Of a stretch of DNA of 64,000 bases, positions 8,968 to 17,353 are shown piece by piece; position 1 is the first letter of the stretch; each line of letters starts with the position of its first letter. Origin of the DNA: Larkinella knui (GTDB lineage: Bacteria; Bacteroidota; Bacteroidia; Cytophagales; Spirosomataceae). The stretch is from assembly GCF_003858645.1 (NCBI RefSeq), contig NZ_RQJP01000002.1, positions 1,054,001 to 1,118,000 of the forward strand. Reading direction: 5' to 3'. Made by a program: the position numbers and the translations under genes. The notes under the pieces are model-generated. The model ran no database searches and was not told where the DNA came from. It was given only the letters and a program-made list of their open reading frames with translations.

Positions 8968-8997
8968 CAAAGATATTGATTAATCTCTCAATCGCAA
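8968..8997 (-). promoter_or_regulatory. Bacteroidota-type promoter of arsR
   Basis: On the minus strand a -33 TTG (8997-8995) is followed after exactly 19 bases by the -7 box TATCTTTG (8975-8968), a perfect match to TAnnTTTG. The arsR ATG starts only four bases after this box, so transcription should begin at or next to the start codon. Confidence 0.8.
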
Positions 8998-9010
8998 TAT
9001 TACGATGAAT
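8988..9010 (-). promoter_or_regulatory. ArsR-box-like operator over the arsR promoter
   Basis: The core ATCGCAATATTACGAT is a 16-bp palindrome with one mismatched pair. It covers the -33 element of the arsR promoter, so a bound repressor would block RNA polymerase. A 19/23 match recurs at 8589-8611. Confidence 0.7.
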
Positions 9011-9088
9011 AACAAGCAAATTTAAGAACTTGCATTGCCGCAGAGCCGTTTAAAAGATCCAAAATAGAAGAAATAGGGGTAAAAGGAT

Positions 9089-10156
9089 TTATCCCGCCGG
9101 CTCAGAAACGACCTTTTGATGCGAGCTGCTGTAGGAGTCAAGCAGCTTTTTCAATCGTTGATAATCATCGGTATGTTGATTATTATCGGAAAAAAAAGAA
9201 GTTGCATTTTGGAGAACAGTGATCATATCCGTTTCAAATACCGAGTGTTTATCGCGCCGACTGCTTGAATTTTTATACTCTTTAAACCCAAATCGTTCGA
9301 TCAATCGCTGTCCTTGTGGAGAAGCTGAAATGCAGTATACTTTTTTAATGGATTTTACATCGCAGTCGAAATTCATAAAAATTTCGGAGATGTTCCGGAT
9401 CAATTCCAGCAAAGCTACCTTGCCCGCCAGATTGACAACACTTTCTACGTACAGATAATCGATATTTTCTTTCTCATCAATTCCCCAGATTGAATCATCA
9501 AGGATCTGCCTTTCGATCATATCACCATCCAGAAACTGCCGTAGCGTCCCTTCTTTCAGGGGCAGAATATCGATGTTTCCCACCACGTCACCGTCTTCAT
9601 TGACAATGACATAAAATGAGCATGGATTTTTTTCATACCACGCCAGCATGGTCTTATACGGTATGACATCGATGCCAGTATAAACGGTTGATGCGATGCT
9701 GAATATTTTCCGAATATCGTCGTAGGTCGCCGGTTTAATTTTATAAATACTGTCACTCAGGCCATGCGTAGAACACGGTGTTTCGGATTTAGAATCCGCC
9801 GTAGACTTTCCTTCCAGATCGGCACGGTATTCGGCCCGGATTTTACCAAACGCATATAAATAACAGGCATTCAGGTAATAAATCCTGAAAGTTTCTTTCT
9901 CCAGTTTGGTTTTAAACAAATTAAGCAGAAAAGACACTCCGGGACTTGCTACAATGGAGTCCGGTATTTTCGGCAATTTCTTTAGTTCATCCGCCATGGA
10001 TTCTTTTAATCCATCATAGCTATCGCGGTACCACGTCACGGCCAGAGGGCGGTATTTCTGCTTATTGAGCTTGCTGACGGCTTCAAATTTCAGTTGTACT
10101 GCCTTTCTCAACAGAAGTATTTCTTCCTGATTTATCTCAATATCCGTGCTTTTCAT
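9089..10156 (-). CDS. Helical N-terminal domain joined to a GNAT-like domain
   Basis: This 355-residue soluble protein has an N-terminal all-helical part (residues 1-110). It includes the pattern SPGVSFLLNLFKTKLEK followed by a segment reading YLNACYLYAFG, which recalls small helix-turn-helix-like modules found at the N-terminus of many Bacteroidota multi-domain proteins (inference). A variable linker follows to about residue 138, then a region starting YKIKPATYDDIRKIF that fits a GNAT fold. NEDGDVVGNIDILPL would be its central strands and ERFGFKEY its last strand. No clear acetyl-CoA loop (Q/RxxGxG/A) was found, so catalysis is doubtful. The gene is visibly richer in A+T than its neighbours. 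It is divergent from the membrane cassette at 10428. Function unknown. Confidence 0.7.
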   Translation of the reverse strand: MKSTDIEINQEEILLLRKAVQLKFEAVSKLNKQKYRPLAVTWYRDSYDGLKESMADELKKLPKIPDSIVASPGVSFLLNLFKTKLEKETFRIYYLNACYLYAFGKIRAEYRADLEGKSTADSKSETPCSTHGLSDSIYKIKPATYDDIRKIFSIASTVYTGIDVIPYKTMLAWYEKNPCSFYVIVNEDGDVVGNIDILPLKEGTLRQFLDGDMIERQILDDSIWGIDEKENIDYLYVESVVNLAGKVALLELIRNISEIFMNFDCDVKSIKKVYCISASPQGQRLIERFGFKEYKNSSSRRDKHSVFETDMITVLQNATSFFSDNNQHTDDYQRLKKLLDSYSSSHQKVVSEPAG

Positions 10157-10427
10157 GGGACAGAAAATAGAGGTTACTAATTCTTATATAAAGTTACAAC
10201 AAAGTAGTATTAACGGGGAACAAATACGAACCGAAGCCCACATATTTGAAACATAATCTAACCAAAAGCCGAAAAAACAGAACAAAACACAACCAAACAG
10301 CAGGATCGCAGAATACGACGAAGTCGGGTTAAAAAAGACAAATGGTCTCCCTCCCGACTTCCGATGGCGAGTGACTCGCTTTGCAGGTAGTAGTTTACGC
10401 TTTCACTTTCTAACCTCTCATCAAATC

Positions 10428-10721
10428 ATGTCAAATCTCGGTCACTCAGCTCACACAGCCCACAGCGCGGCAAAAATTGTTGAAGAATTGCCCCGTCTGC
10501 CGGACAAAAAGAACCCTATTGTTGCCGGTATCCTCGGCTTTTTTTTCGGAGCTCTGGGCATTGGGCTCTATTTTCAAAGCTGGAAAGATTTCTTTATCTG
10601 CATCGGTTTATTCATTGGCTTGCTGATTTTAATACCCGGTCTGGGCGCATTACCAGGCTGGCTCTTTGCGCCGGTATACGGTATTTACCGGGCGTATACA
10701 TCCAATGAAAAGCACGCCTGA
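10428..10721 (+). CDS. Small integral membrane protein, unknown function
   Basis: A 97-residue protein. A polar N-terminus with several His precedes KKNPIVAGILGFFFGALGIGLYF (first membrane helix with a GxxxG-like face), a short WKDFF loop and a second long hydrophobic segment ending near a PGWLFAPVYG turn. The pattern resembles small TM2-like proteins whose N-terminal part lies in the cytoplasm (inference). The ATG at 10428 was chosen over an in-frame upstream ACG/ATG stretch because the latter lies in the 5' flank. It has its own terminator and is followed 100 bases later by the coiled-coil/DUF4407 genes. Confidence 0.7.
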   Translation: MSNLGHSAHTAHSAAKIVEELPRLPDKKNPIVAGILGFFFGALGIGLYFQSWKDFFICIGLFIGLLILIPGLGALPGWLFAPVYGIYRAYTSNEKHA

Positions 10722-10730
10722 GTAACGACT

Positions 10731-10778
10731 GCAGCGGGTTCATAGCCCCACGCTTTATGAGCCCGCTGCCTTTTTTTT
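10731..10778 (+). terminator. Terminator after the small membrane protein
   Basis: A GCAGCGGG/CCCGCTGC stem is extended by TCATA/TATGA after a single-base mismatch and followed by eight T residues. It begins 10 bases after the stop at 10721. Confidence 0.8.
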
Positions 10779-10820
10779 GCAACCAATATACTTCGTAATC
10801 ACCCAAATTCCAATCACATC

Positions 10821-11342
10821 ATGAACGCATTTCCGAATTTAGTAAACGAAGCAAAAAACTGGTTTGGCAGAGAAAAACCAGTTTCCGTACCCACCGAAAC
10901 CGCACCGGCTCCGGCGGCAAAAACACTCAGTGAACTGGAAATCTTTTTGAAGAGAGATTACTTCACGGTGGGTCTTACGGATGGCTATGACCACCACGCT
11001 ACTTCGGTTCTTGATAACCGAAAAAAAGTAATGCGGGCCGAATTCCGCCGGACGTTACACCTGGAAATTAAAAAACGGGAAAGCCAGATATCGTTTATCG
11101 AGAATCTGATTACCGAGTCGAAGAATCTGGACGATCGGCGGCAGCATATCCTCGAAAATGATGTCTCGCTTCTCGCCACTGAAATCAGCGAACTCGAACT
11201 GGAAAAAGAACATTCAGCGTTGGATGAAGGCTGGATTATGGGCCCTATTCACAATTATCACGACGGTTTTATTCGCGGTTTGCAGAAATACCAGGACCAG
11301 AAACGCCTGGCTTATTCTACCGGTTTATTCCACAACGATTAA
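10821..11342 (+). CDS. Coiled-coil protein of unknown function
   Basis: This 173-residue soluble protein has no signal peptide. A Pro/Ala-rich linker (about residues 20-33) leads to a conserved-looking block FLKRDYFTVGLTDGYDHH and then a long charged helix (about 65-135) with heptad-like Leu/Ile spacing. The C-terminal part has IHNYHDGFIRGLQKYQDQ, which repeats the same Y-H-D-G-F/Y-x-x-G flavour as the N-terminal block. The next gene, a DUF4407 membrane protein that also has a long helix, starts 12 bases after the stop, so the two are probably co-translated and may pair through their helices (inference). Not recognised as any named family. Confidence 0.7.
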   Translation: MNAFPNLVNEAKNWFGREKPVSVPTETAPAPAAKTLSELEIFLKRDYFTVGLTDGYDHHATSVLDNRKKVMRAEFRRTLHLEIKKRESQISFIENLITESKNLDDRRQHILENDVSLLATEISELELEKEHSALDEGWIMGPIHNYHDGFIRGLQKYQDQKRLAYSTGLFHND

Positions 11343-11354
11343 ACGCCCGAAACC

Positions 11355-12251
11355 ATGAGTATGCTCCGGATGTATTGCCTGATAACAGGCGACGATTACG
11401 AGATTCTAAAAAACGATACGCCCGCCAGCCGCAAAAAAGTGGCGGTTCAGGCCAATTGCCTGATGATTCCGGTTATGATGTGGTTTGCCACGAGTTACCT
11501 GGTCGTAACGGAGGTCATGCACCTTTCGGCCACCCGCGGATTGCAAACGGCTTTTTTTACGGCCCTATTGATTTTCCTGCTGGAACGCTCGATTATCATG
11601 GCCAACGGAAACGGGTTGTTGGTGGCCTTCAGGCTGATTCTGGGAGCGATTGTGGCCCTGCTGGGTTCGATTGGGCTGGACGAAGTGGTGTTCAAAAAAG
11701 ACATCGACCACCAGCTGCATATCAATAAGATGACCTATGTGAAGGCTGAACTGGACACGCTTCAGAGGCAGCGTCAACAGGAAGTAGAAGCCCGCACGCA
11801 GGTCGTCGAGCAGCGGTATCAGATCTGGCAGGAGGCTCTCAATAAGGCGCATCAGGAAGCCAGTGGCGAAGGTTTGACCGGGAAACGCGGTTATGGCCCG
11901 GTCACCAACCTGATTGTAAACCGGGCCAGCCAGGCCAAAGCGGAGTATGATCGGGCCAAAAACGAACTGGCCGAGTACCAAACCGGGTTGAAGAAAGACC
12001 TGGAAAACAAGCAAAAAGAAGCGCTCCTTTATTATAGCGACCATTCCCTGCTGCTCCGCATCAATGCCCTTTTCGACCTGGTGAAAACCAACCGCAGTAT
12101 GGCTCTTGTGTACTGGCTATTCACCGGTTTGCTATTCATTTTGGAATTTCTGGTCATTCTTGTCAAGATGACGCACCGGAAAACCAACTATGATCGAAAA
12201 GTCTTCACGATTGAAAAAATTAGCGAGAAACAAGCCCTGAATCTGGTCTGA
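11355..12251 (+). CDS. DUF4407 membrane protein
   Basis: This 298-residue protein has three closely spaced membrane helices near residues 33-52, 61-78 and 87-107. A long charged, Gln/Glu-rich coiled-coil of about 120 residues follows, then a fourth helix near 248-270 and a short basic tail. This 3+1 arrangement with a long helical insert, together with ITGDDYEIL at the start and LLERSI in helix 2, fits the DUF4407 family, which has no known function. The gene follows the coiled-coil gene by 12 bases and precedes the hydrolase by 49, suggesting one transcript and a membrane-anchored complex (inference). Confidence 0.75.
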   Translation: MSMLRMYCLITGDDYEILKNDTPASRKKVAVQANCLMIPVMMWFATSYLVVTEVMHLSATRGLQTAFFTALLIFLLERSIIMANGNGLLVAFRLILGAIVALLGSIGLDEVVFKKDIDHQLHINKMTYVKAELDTLQRQRQQEVEARTQVVEQRYQIWQEALNKAHQEASGEGLTGKRGYGPVTNLIVNRASQAKAEYDRAKNELAEYQTGLKKDLENKQKEALLYYSDHSLLLRINALFDLVKTNRSMALVYWLFTGLLFILEFLVILVKMTHRKTNYDRKVFTIEKISEKQALNLV

Positions 12252-12300
12252 AATACGCTATTTTTCCGTATTGCTTCACGAAGTATTCCGAAACAGCAGC

Positions 12301-13365
12301 ATGGCAGCCGTAACTCATTTTCTGATCACCAACCGACAAATTGACAGCGAGCAGGGAGTCGAAGTCATCAATCCAACGGGGTCTGAGTCCGTTAGCCACG
12401 AGGAACCGGTTTCTTTCCGCTTTGCCCGCTACACGTTTGATCCGGAAAATAGCCATGACAAAGGCGTAGTGATCCTTAGCCCGGATCCTACGCCTTTCCA
12501 GAAAGCTTCGCCGGATGCGGACGGCCTTGGTCCCGAAGGCGGCAGGTCGGAAGTAGCCAACAGTCTGGCCAACTCCGGGCCGGTTTTTACGGAAGTATAC
12601 CAAACCCTGAAAGCCGGTAGCGGCAATGTTCTTTTTTTCATTCATGGGTTCCGGAGTGATCTGGACATTACGCTGAAAACGATCCGTAAGCTGCACCGGG
12701 AATATGTTCATGACGAATCGGGCATCGAAACCATCGTCGCCTTTACGTGGCCCTCGCAGAAAGACATCTTTCAGTACTTCGACGATCAGCAGGATGCGCG
12801 TTTGTCGGGCTATGCGTTTGCCCGCGTTTTCACGCAGCTCCACGCGTCACTGAGCGGTCTGTTTCAGACCCGGCAGATCCACCTTTTGTGCCATTCGATG
12901 GGAAATCAGGTGCTTTTTTACATGCTGGAGCGGCTTTTTGAACACACGGTGCCGCCCTTGGATATGTTCAAGGAAGCGGTTCTGGTTGCGGCCGATATTC
13001 CCGAGGATGCGTTTGATCCGGGTCAGCCCCTCCACCACCTCGTCCATCTGTGTGAACAGGTTCACGTGTACTACCACCAGGGCGATCTGGCCCTGGGTGC
13101 TTCGTCACTTATCCGGCTGCGAAAAAACCGCCTGGGCCGGGTGGGGTTCGGAAACAGCCGGCCCGTCCCCGAGGATGTGTTCGCGATCGATGTTACGTTA
13201 ACGCCTTCGGACGATACCGATCCCTTTCTGAGGGATCTGATTCAGTTTGACCGGGACGAACTGGTTAAACACTGGTATTACCTCTCCAACTCCTCGGTTA
13301 TCAAGGACATATGCGCTATTTTCAAAACCGGTATTTCGGTCATTCGCACCGGGGTTTCTGCCTGA
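12301..13365 (+). CDS. Alpha/beta hydrolase, DUF900-like
   Basis: A 354-residue protein without a signal peptide. An oxyanion-loop motif FFIHGFRSD lies near residue 113, and the nucleophile elbow CHSMGN has Ser near residue 199. A VAADIPEDAFDPG strand probably carries the acid, and late His residues are available for the triad. The fold and the HGF...HSMG pairing match the DUF900/COG4782 esterase-like family. A TTG-started extension to 12271 exists; the ATG at 12301 is preferred. Coming right after DUF4407 and a coiled-coil gene, it could be the effector or lipase of that membrane cassette (inference). Substrate unknown. Confidence 0.75.
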   Translation: MAAVTHFLITNRQIDSEQGVEVINPTGSESVSHEEPVSFRFARYTFDPENSHDKGVVILSPDPTPFQKASPDADGLGPEGGRSEVANSLANSGPVFTEVYQTLKAGSGNVLFFIHGFRSDLDITLKTIRKLHREYVHDESGIETIVAFTWPSQKDIFQYFDDQQDARLSGYAFARVFTQLHASLSGLFQTRQIHLLCHSMGNQVLFYMLERLFEHTVPPLDMFKEAVLVAADIPEDAFDPGQPLHHLVHLCEQVHVYYHQGDLALGASSLIRLRKNRLGRVGFGNSRPVPEDVFAIDVTLTPSDDTDPFLRDLIQFDRDELVKHWYYLSNSSVIKDICAIFKTGISVIRTGVSA

Positions 13366-13524
13366 CGTTTTCCGGTTTAGCCTCGGGTATCTCCCAACCG
13401 ATCGTTGCCTGCTCGTGAGCAGATGGCCTGGCAGGAGCTAAATCCGCTGCGGCACCCGCAAGAAATGGATTTCTGGATAACTCTGGGCCGGTAAAACTAG
13501 TTAGTAGGTAAACACTGGCTCATT

Positions 13525-14427
13525 ATGCATCAGGAACTAGCTCAGCCCGAAACCTGCCCGTTTACCTGGCTGGATATTACCAATCCCACGCCCGACGAAT
13601 TAAACGACGTGGCCAAGCAATATGGTCTGTATGAGACGGTTGTCAAAGATTGCCTCGAGCCGGATCACCTGCCCAAATTCGAGGTGATCGGTACTGTCAG
13701 CTTTCTGATCACCCGAATTTATGACCCCAAGGAAAACAAGGAAGCCGACACGATTCAGGATCTGAGCAGCAAAATAGCCATTTTTTACAGCACCGATTTT
13801 CTGATCACCGTGCACCGCAAATCCCAGCCCGTGCTGGAGGATATTCGCCATCGCTTTATCGATACGGGCCATTGTAAATCGACCGCCGATCTGGCCATTC
13901 GCATTGTTCGCTGGGTTCTGAACAGCTACGTCGACCCCGGCCTGAAACTGGCCAATGATCTGGATGAACACGAATCGACTATTTTCCTGCGTAAAAAATC
14001 CCCGCACGTGCTCCAGAGCTTATACTATCTCAAGCGCAAAGCGTCGTCGGCCAAGCGCATTCTGACGCTATCGGAGGATATTCTGGCCTGCCTGCGCCGG
14101 ATTGAAGGCAACTCCCCTTTGTTGCAGGATACGCAGGATTTGCACGTCAAAGCCACCACCATCTACGACCAGGTGCAGGATTCGGTCACTCACCTGCTCA
14201 ATATCTACCTGTCCCTGTCGTCGCAGCGAACCAACGAAGTGATGCGGGTACTGACCATTTTTTCGGCCTTCTTCCTGCCCCTGACGTTCATTGCCGGAAT
14301 TTACGGCATGAACTTTAAGTATATGCCCGAGCTGGACTGGAAAGCGGGCTATCCGGCCGTACTGATTTTCATGGTTGCAGTAGCCGCCGGAATTTACCTG
14401 TGGTTTAAACGAAAAGGCTGGATTTAA
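13525..14427 (+). CDS. corA: CorA-family divalent cation transporter
   Basis: This 300-residue protein has the CorA layout: a cytoplasmic alpha/beta domain (1-150), a long helical stalk (150-240) and two C-terminal membrane helices. The selectivity motif YGMNF, with GMN at residues 261-263, ends the first helix and a basic KRKGWI tail follows the second. CorA pentamers move Mg2+ or Co2+ inward; some relatives export Zn2+. It starts 159 bases after the hydrolase, so it is probably separate, though no terminator was seen between them. Confidence 0.92.
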   Translation: MHQELAQPETCPFTWLDITNPTPDELNDVAKQYGLYETVVKDCLEPDHLPKFEVIGTVSFLITRIYDPKENKEADTIQDLSSKIAIFYSTDFLITVHRKSQPVLEDIRHRFIDTGHCKSTADLAIRIVRWVLNSYVDPGLKLANDLDEHESTIFLRKKSPHVLQSLYYLKRKASSAKRILTLSEDILACLRRIEGNSPLLQDTQDLHVKATTIYDQVQDSVTHLLNIYLSLSSQRTNEVMRVLTIFSAFFLPLTFIAGIYGMNFKYMPELDWKAGYPAVLIFMVAVAAGIYLWFKRKGWI

Positions 14428-14495
14428 TACCTGGCAATCGGTTCTAGTTGATTTCATACTCCGTACGCGTCACCTCTCATCGGTTTCTGTATCGT

Positions 14496-14764
14496 ATGAA
14501 AAAATCCGGTATCCTTGTTTGTTTTCTTCTCCTCATCCGTCCGGCAATCGCTCAACATCCTACCCTGACGAACGGCACCGATTACCTCCGGTTAATTCCT
14601 GGTTCGGCGCAGTCTGCTTTTAAAAGACTGGAGCTTGCATCCGATATCGACACCACCTGGAACCGCTGGAAAGAACGCACAACATCGTGGTGATTAAAAT
14701 CAACGGAAAATGGATGAAACTGGCGGTGGAAACGTTGCCGAAAAATGTGAGTTACCCGTTTTAA
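14496..14764 (+). pseudogene. Remnant of a small secreted-protein gene
   Basis: From the ATG at 14496 a clear signal peptide (MKKSGILVCFLLLI...AIAQ) leads into about 45 mature residues and a stop at 14693. In the -1 frame the sequence then continues as a sensible protein tail (HNIVVIKINGKWMKL and onward) to a stop at 14764. The two halves meet around the ERT codons at about 14675. This looks like a secreted protein broken by a frameshift or an internal deletion. The parent family was not recognised. It could also be a real 65-residue secreted peptide. Confidence 0.4.
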
Positions 14765-14769
14765 ACGGT

Positions 14770-14854
14770 GATGGGAACACGGATTGAACGGATAAAGCAG
14801 ATTTGCACAGATAAAAAATAATTTGTTTTGATCCGTTCAATCCGCGTTCCCATC
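14770..14854. repeat. Long inverted repeat, GGATTGAACGGAT type
   Basis: The 24-nt arms (14770-14793 and 14831-14854) read GATGGGAACACGGATTGAAC and onward and pair with one A/C mismatch around a 37-nt loop. A related, less perfect copy lies at 61111-61178. It sits between two decayed genes and could also terminate transcription from both sides. Confidence 0.75.
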
Positions 14855-14865
14855 AAGTGTAAGAC

Positions 14866-15706
14866 TCAGGACCAGGCTGACCGGTTTTGGTCGATGAAAC
14901 CGCGGAGGGTATTGGGTTGCCGCCCGGTCAGGTTCGTGAAGTCCGGGCTGATTTTCGGGGCTTTTTGAAACCGGGGTAGAAAATGCAGCATGATCAGCAC
15001 CAGGATCATCCCCGACGCCATTCCCTGCTTTCGTTTCGTAAAATAAAACCGAATCGGGTTGGGACTCTCGAAACGGACTTCGTACCCGATGCGTTCGCTG
15101 AGCAGCCACCTGTCCAAACGTCCGTAATTCCGTGCCGGTAATGGTATAAGCCCGGTTCTGGTGCTCACGCCAGCGGGCGAGCACCACGGCAGTTGCCCTG
15201 CCAATATCCGCTACGTCCACCCACAGGAAAGGGGCCTTCCCGGCGGGCAAAAAAAGACGATGGTCCCGCACAATGTCGCTGCGAAGAGTCGTTGTCAGGT
15301 TTTGCATGAAATACGACGGACGGATGAAGGTGTACGCAATACCGCTTTGCCGAATCAGCTTTTCAATTTTGGCATGAGGAATGAATGACACCTCCTCGGC
15401 TCCCTGTACTGACAAAAAAACGATTTGTTGGATGGATGCCCCCTGGCAGGCGGCTATAAACGGAGCGAAATACGTGTTCACATCGGCCAGCTGCGGGGGC
15501 CTCAGCAGGAACACGACATCGATCGACTTCAAGGCATTTTCGAACGAATCGGGTTGCTCAAAATCCAGCCATCGCTCCGTTTCACTGGCCTTATTTTCCG
15601 CGTGCGTGGTCGTAACGATGCGGTGGTTTTTATCAGCACCCAGGTGTTCCAGAACTGCCGCCCCCACATTTCCCGAAGCGCCCGTGATGAGAAAAGACGT
15701 AGCCAT
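14866..15706 (-). pseudogene. Frameshifted NmrA-like NAD(P)-binding oxidoreductase
   Basis: The N-terminal 200 residues, from the ATG at 15706, are a normal NmrA-type reductase with Rossmann motif TGASGNVG (residues 8-15) and the conserved FIRPSYFMQN. After TFGQVAA the frame turns into a low-quality Arg/Pro-rich tail. The adjacent frame instead gives LLSERIGYEVRFE and a proper C-terminal domain, ending at the TGA at 14866. The switch lies near 15105 and needs a net change of +1 or -2 bases. The gene is therefore broken, or the base call is wrong. A working paralogue of the same family lies at 414-1301. Confidence 0.8.
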
Positions 15707-15804
15707 GTTTTTGGCGAATGATTCGCCGTAAAGCTACGGGAATGACCGCTTGTTTGGAAGTGGATGCCGTTTAATTCCCCAACGCCCCTGACGAGCCGTT
15801 TAAT

Positions 15805-15847
15805 TAAAAAATCGTCAGGGACCCGGGTTTAGCAAGTCCCTGACGAT
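15805..15847 (-). terminator. Terminator of the first susCD operon
   Basis: On the minus strand the hairpin ATCGTCAGGGAC / GTCCCTGACGAT is followed by a run of six T residues, about 40 bases after the SusD stop at 15888. Confidence 0.8.
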
Positions 15848-15887
15848 GAAGCCGGTATTGAACTAATTGACGCTTTGCATTCCGGGC

Positions 15888-17327
15888 TCAATACCCTGGA
15901 TTCTGCGTCAGCTTGGGGTTCAGATCCCGTTCGCGTTGCGGAATGGGAAACAGCGTATGGGTTTCGGTGATGTTGGTTTTCCCTTTGGCTTTCAACACAC
16001 TCACCAGGCGGCCCGTCCGCACCAGATCGAACCAGCGGTGGCCTTCGGCATTGAATTCCCAGCGCCGTTCTTCCCAGATGGCCTGCCGGAAGGCGTCTTT
16101 GGTCAAGGCCGCCGTAAAATCGGCCGACGAGGCTGCCGTCAGCGGAAAGCCAAAGGCCCGCCGACGAATCGGGTTGATCGCTTCCAACGCTGCGGTTGTT
16201 GGACCACTAATTTCGTTTTCGGCTTCGGCAAACATCATCAGCACGTCGGCATACCGGATGATCGGGAAGTTGTTGTTGGCATCGCCAAACGCCTTGGCCG
16301 CCGGATCAACGTATTTATTAAAGTGCTGGAACGTATTGACGGTTTTTCCGGCCCCGTCGACGTACGAATTAATGAACAGTTCCCGGCGTTTATCCCCGGT
16401 TTTGAAGCTGTTGTACAAATCCATGGTCGGGAAAAACGACCCGAAACCGCGGCCCGTAATCGGTGAGTTTTCCGGGGCAAAATACGTCACCATGCCGCTG
16501 CCCTGTCCGCTGCCTCCACCCACAAACTGAATCTCGAAAACCGATTCCTTCCCGTTTTTATTCGAAATCGCAAACACGTCGATGTATTTGTCGAACAGCC
16601 CATACCCATATTTTCCGGCATTGTCGATCACGTCTTTGGCTTTCGCCCGGGCGTTCGGAAAGTCCTTGCGGGTCAGGTAAACCCTTGCCAGCATCGACTT
16701 GGCGGCTCCCGCCGTTACGCGACCGAGGTCGGCACCGGTGAATTTGTCGGGCAGAGCCGTTTCCGCTTCCGTCAGGTCCTTGATAATCTGGGCGTAAACT
16801 TCATCGGCACTCGATCGGGCCACATCTTTGCCAGCGCTCAGCGACTGGGTTTCGGTCAGCATCAGCGGCACCCCGCCAAACCAGCGTACGAGGTAGAAAT
16901 AATAATAGGCCCTCAGAAATTTAGCTTCACCGATCAGCCGTTTTTTCAGGGTTTCGTCCATGCTGATACCGGGAATGCGGTCGATGGCGGTATTGGCCCG
17001 GTTAACGCCCTGGTAGATGATCTGCCAGGTCTGCGCCACCACGCTGTTGGTCGGAATGGTCTGAAAACTCCAGATCTGCACCCGGTCGGCATTGTTGGCC
17101 AGGGGGTCCATGTCATCCGCTGGCAAATCCCCCATGATGATGAAGTTGCGGCTCTGGTCGCCCACCTGATTGGCGATGTCGTACACGGCATTGACGGCCG
17201 CCGTGGCATCGTTTGCATTCGTATAAAAATTAACCGGCGCCAGCGATGACGGTGGCGTTTCTTCCAGCGAACACGCGCCAAGGCCAAACATCAATGCGGC
17301 ACCAGCTATAATTGACTTGATTTTCAT
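15888..17327 (-). CDS. RagB/SusD family outer-membrane lipoprotein
   Basis: A 479-residue surface glycan-binding lipoprotein. The signal ends in a GLGACS lipobox with Cys19. The SusD helical (TPR-like) core begins with NFYTNANDATAAVNAVYD, and the usual C-terminal block FRQAIWEERRWEFNAEGHRWFDLVRTG and PIPQRERDLNPKL is intact. SusD proteins cap the SusC barrel and capture oligosaccharides at the cell surface. It follows its SusC partner by 26 bases. The operon has no sigma/FecR genes of its own; the divergent lyase and GH88 genes suggest a uronic-acid-containing glycan. Confidence 0.93.
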   Translation of the reverse strand: MKIKSIIAGAALMFGLGACSLEETPPSSLAPVNFYTNANDATAAVNAVYDIANQVGDQSRNFIIMGDLPADDMDPLANNADRVQIWSFQTIPTNSVVAQTWQIIYQGVNRANTAIDRIPGISMDETLKKRLIGEAKFLRAYYYFYLVRWFGGVPLMLTETQSLSAGKDVARSSADEVYAQIIKDLTEAETALPDKFTGADLGRVTAGAAKSMLARVYLTRKDFPNARAKAKDVIDNAGKYGYGLFDKYIDVFAISNKNGKESVFEIQFVGGGSGQGSGMVTYFAPENSPITGRGFGSFFPTMDLYNSFKTGDKRRELFINSYVDGAGKTVNTFQHFNKYVDPAAKAFGDANNNFPIIRYADVLMMFAEAENEISGPTTAALEAINPIRRRAFGFPLTAASSADFTAALTKDAFRQAIWEERRWEFNAEGHRWFDLVRTGRLVSVLKAKGKTNITETHTLFPIPQRERDLNPKLTQNPGY

Positions 17328-17353
17328 GGTCTTACAAAAAGTTAAAAGACGGA

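Noticed and set aside
12271-12300. TTG start for the DUF900-type hydrolase
   Set aside because: An ATG 30 bases later is a stronger start and the extra residues show no conserved character.
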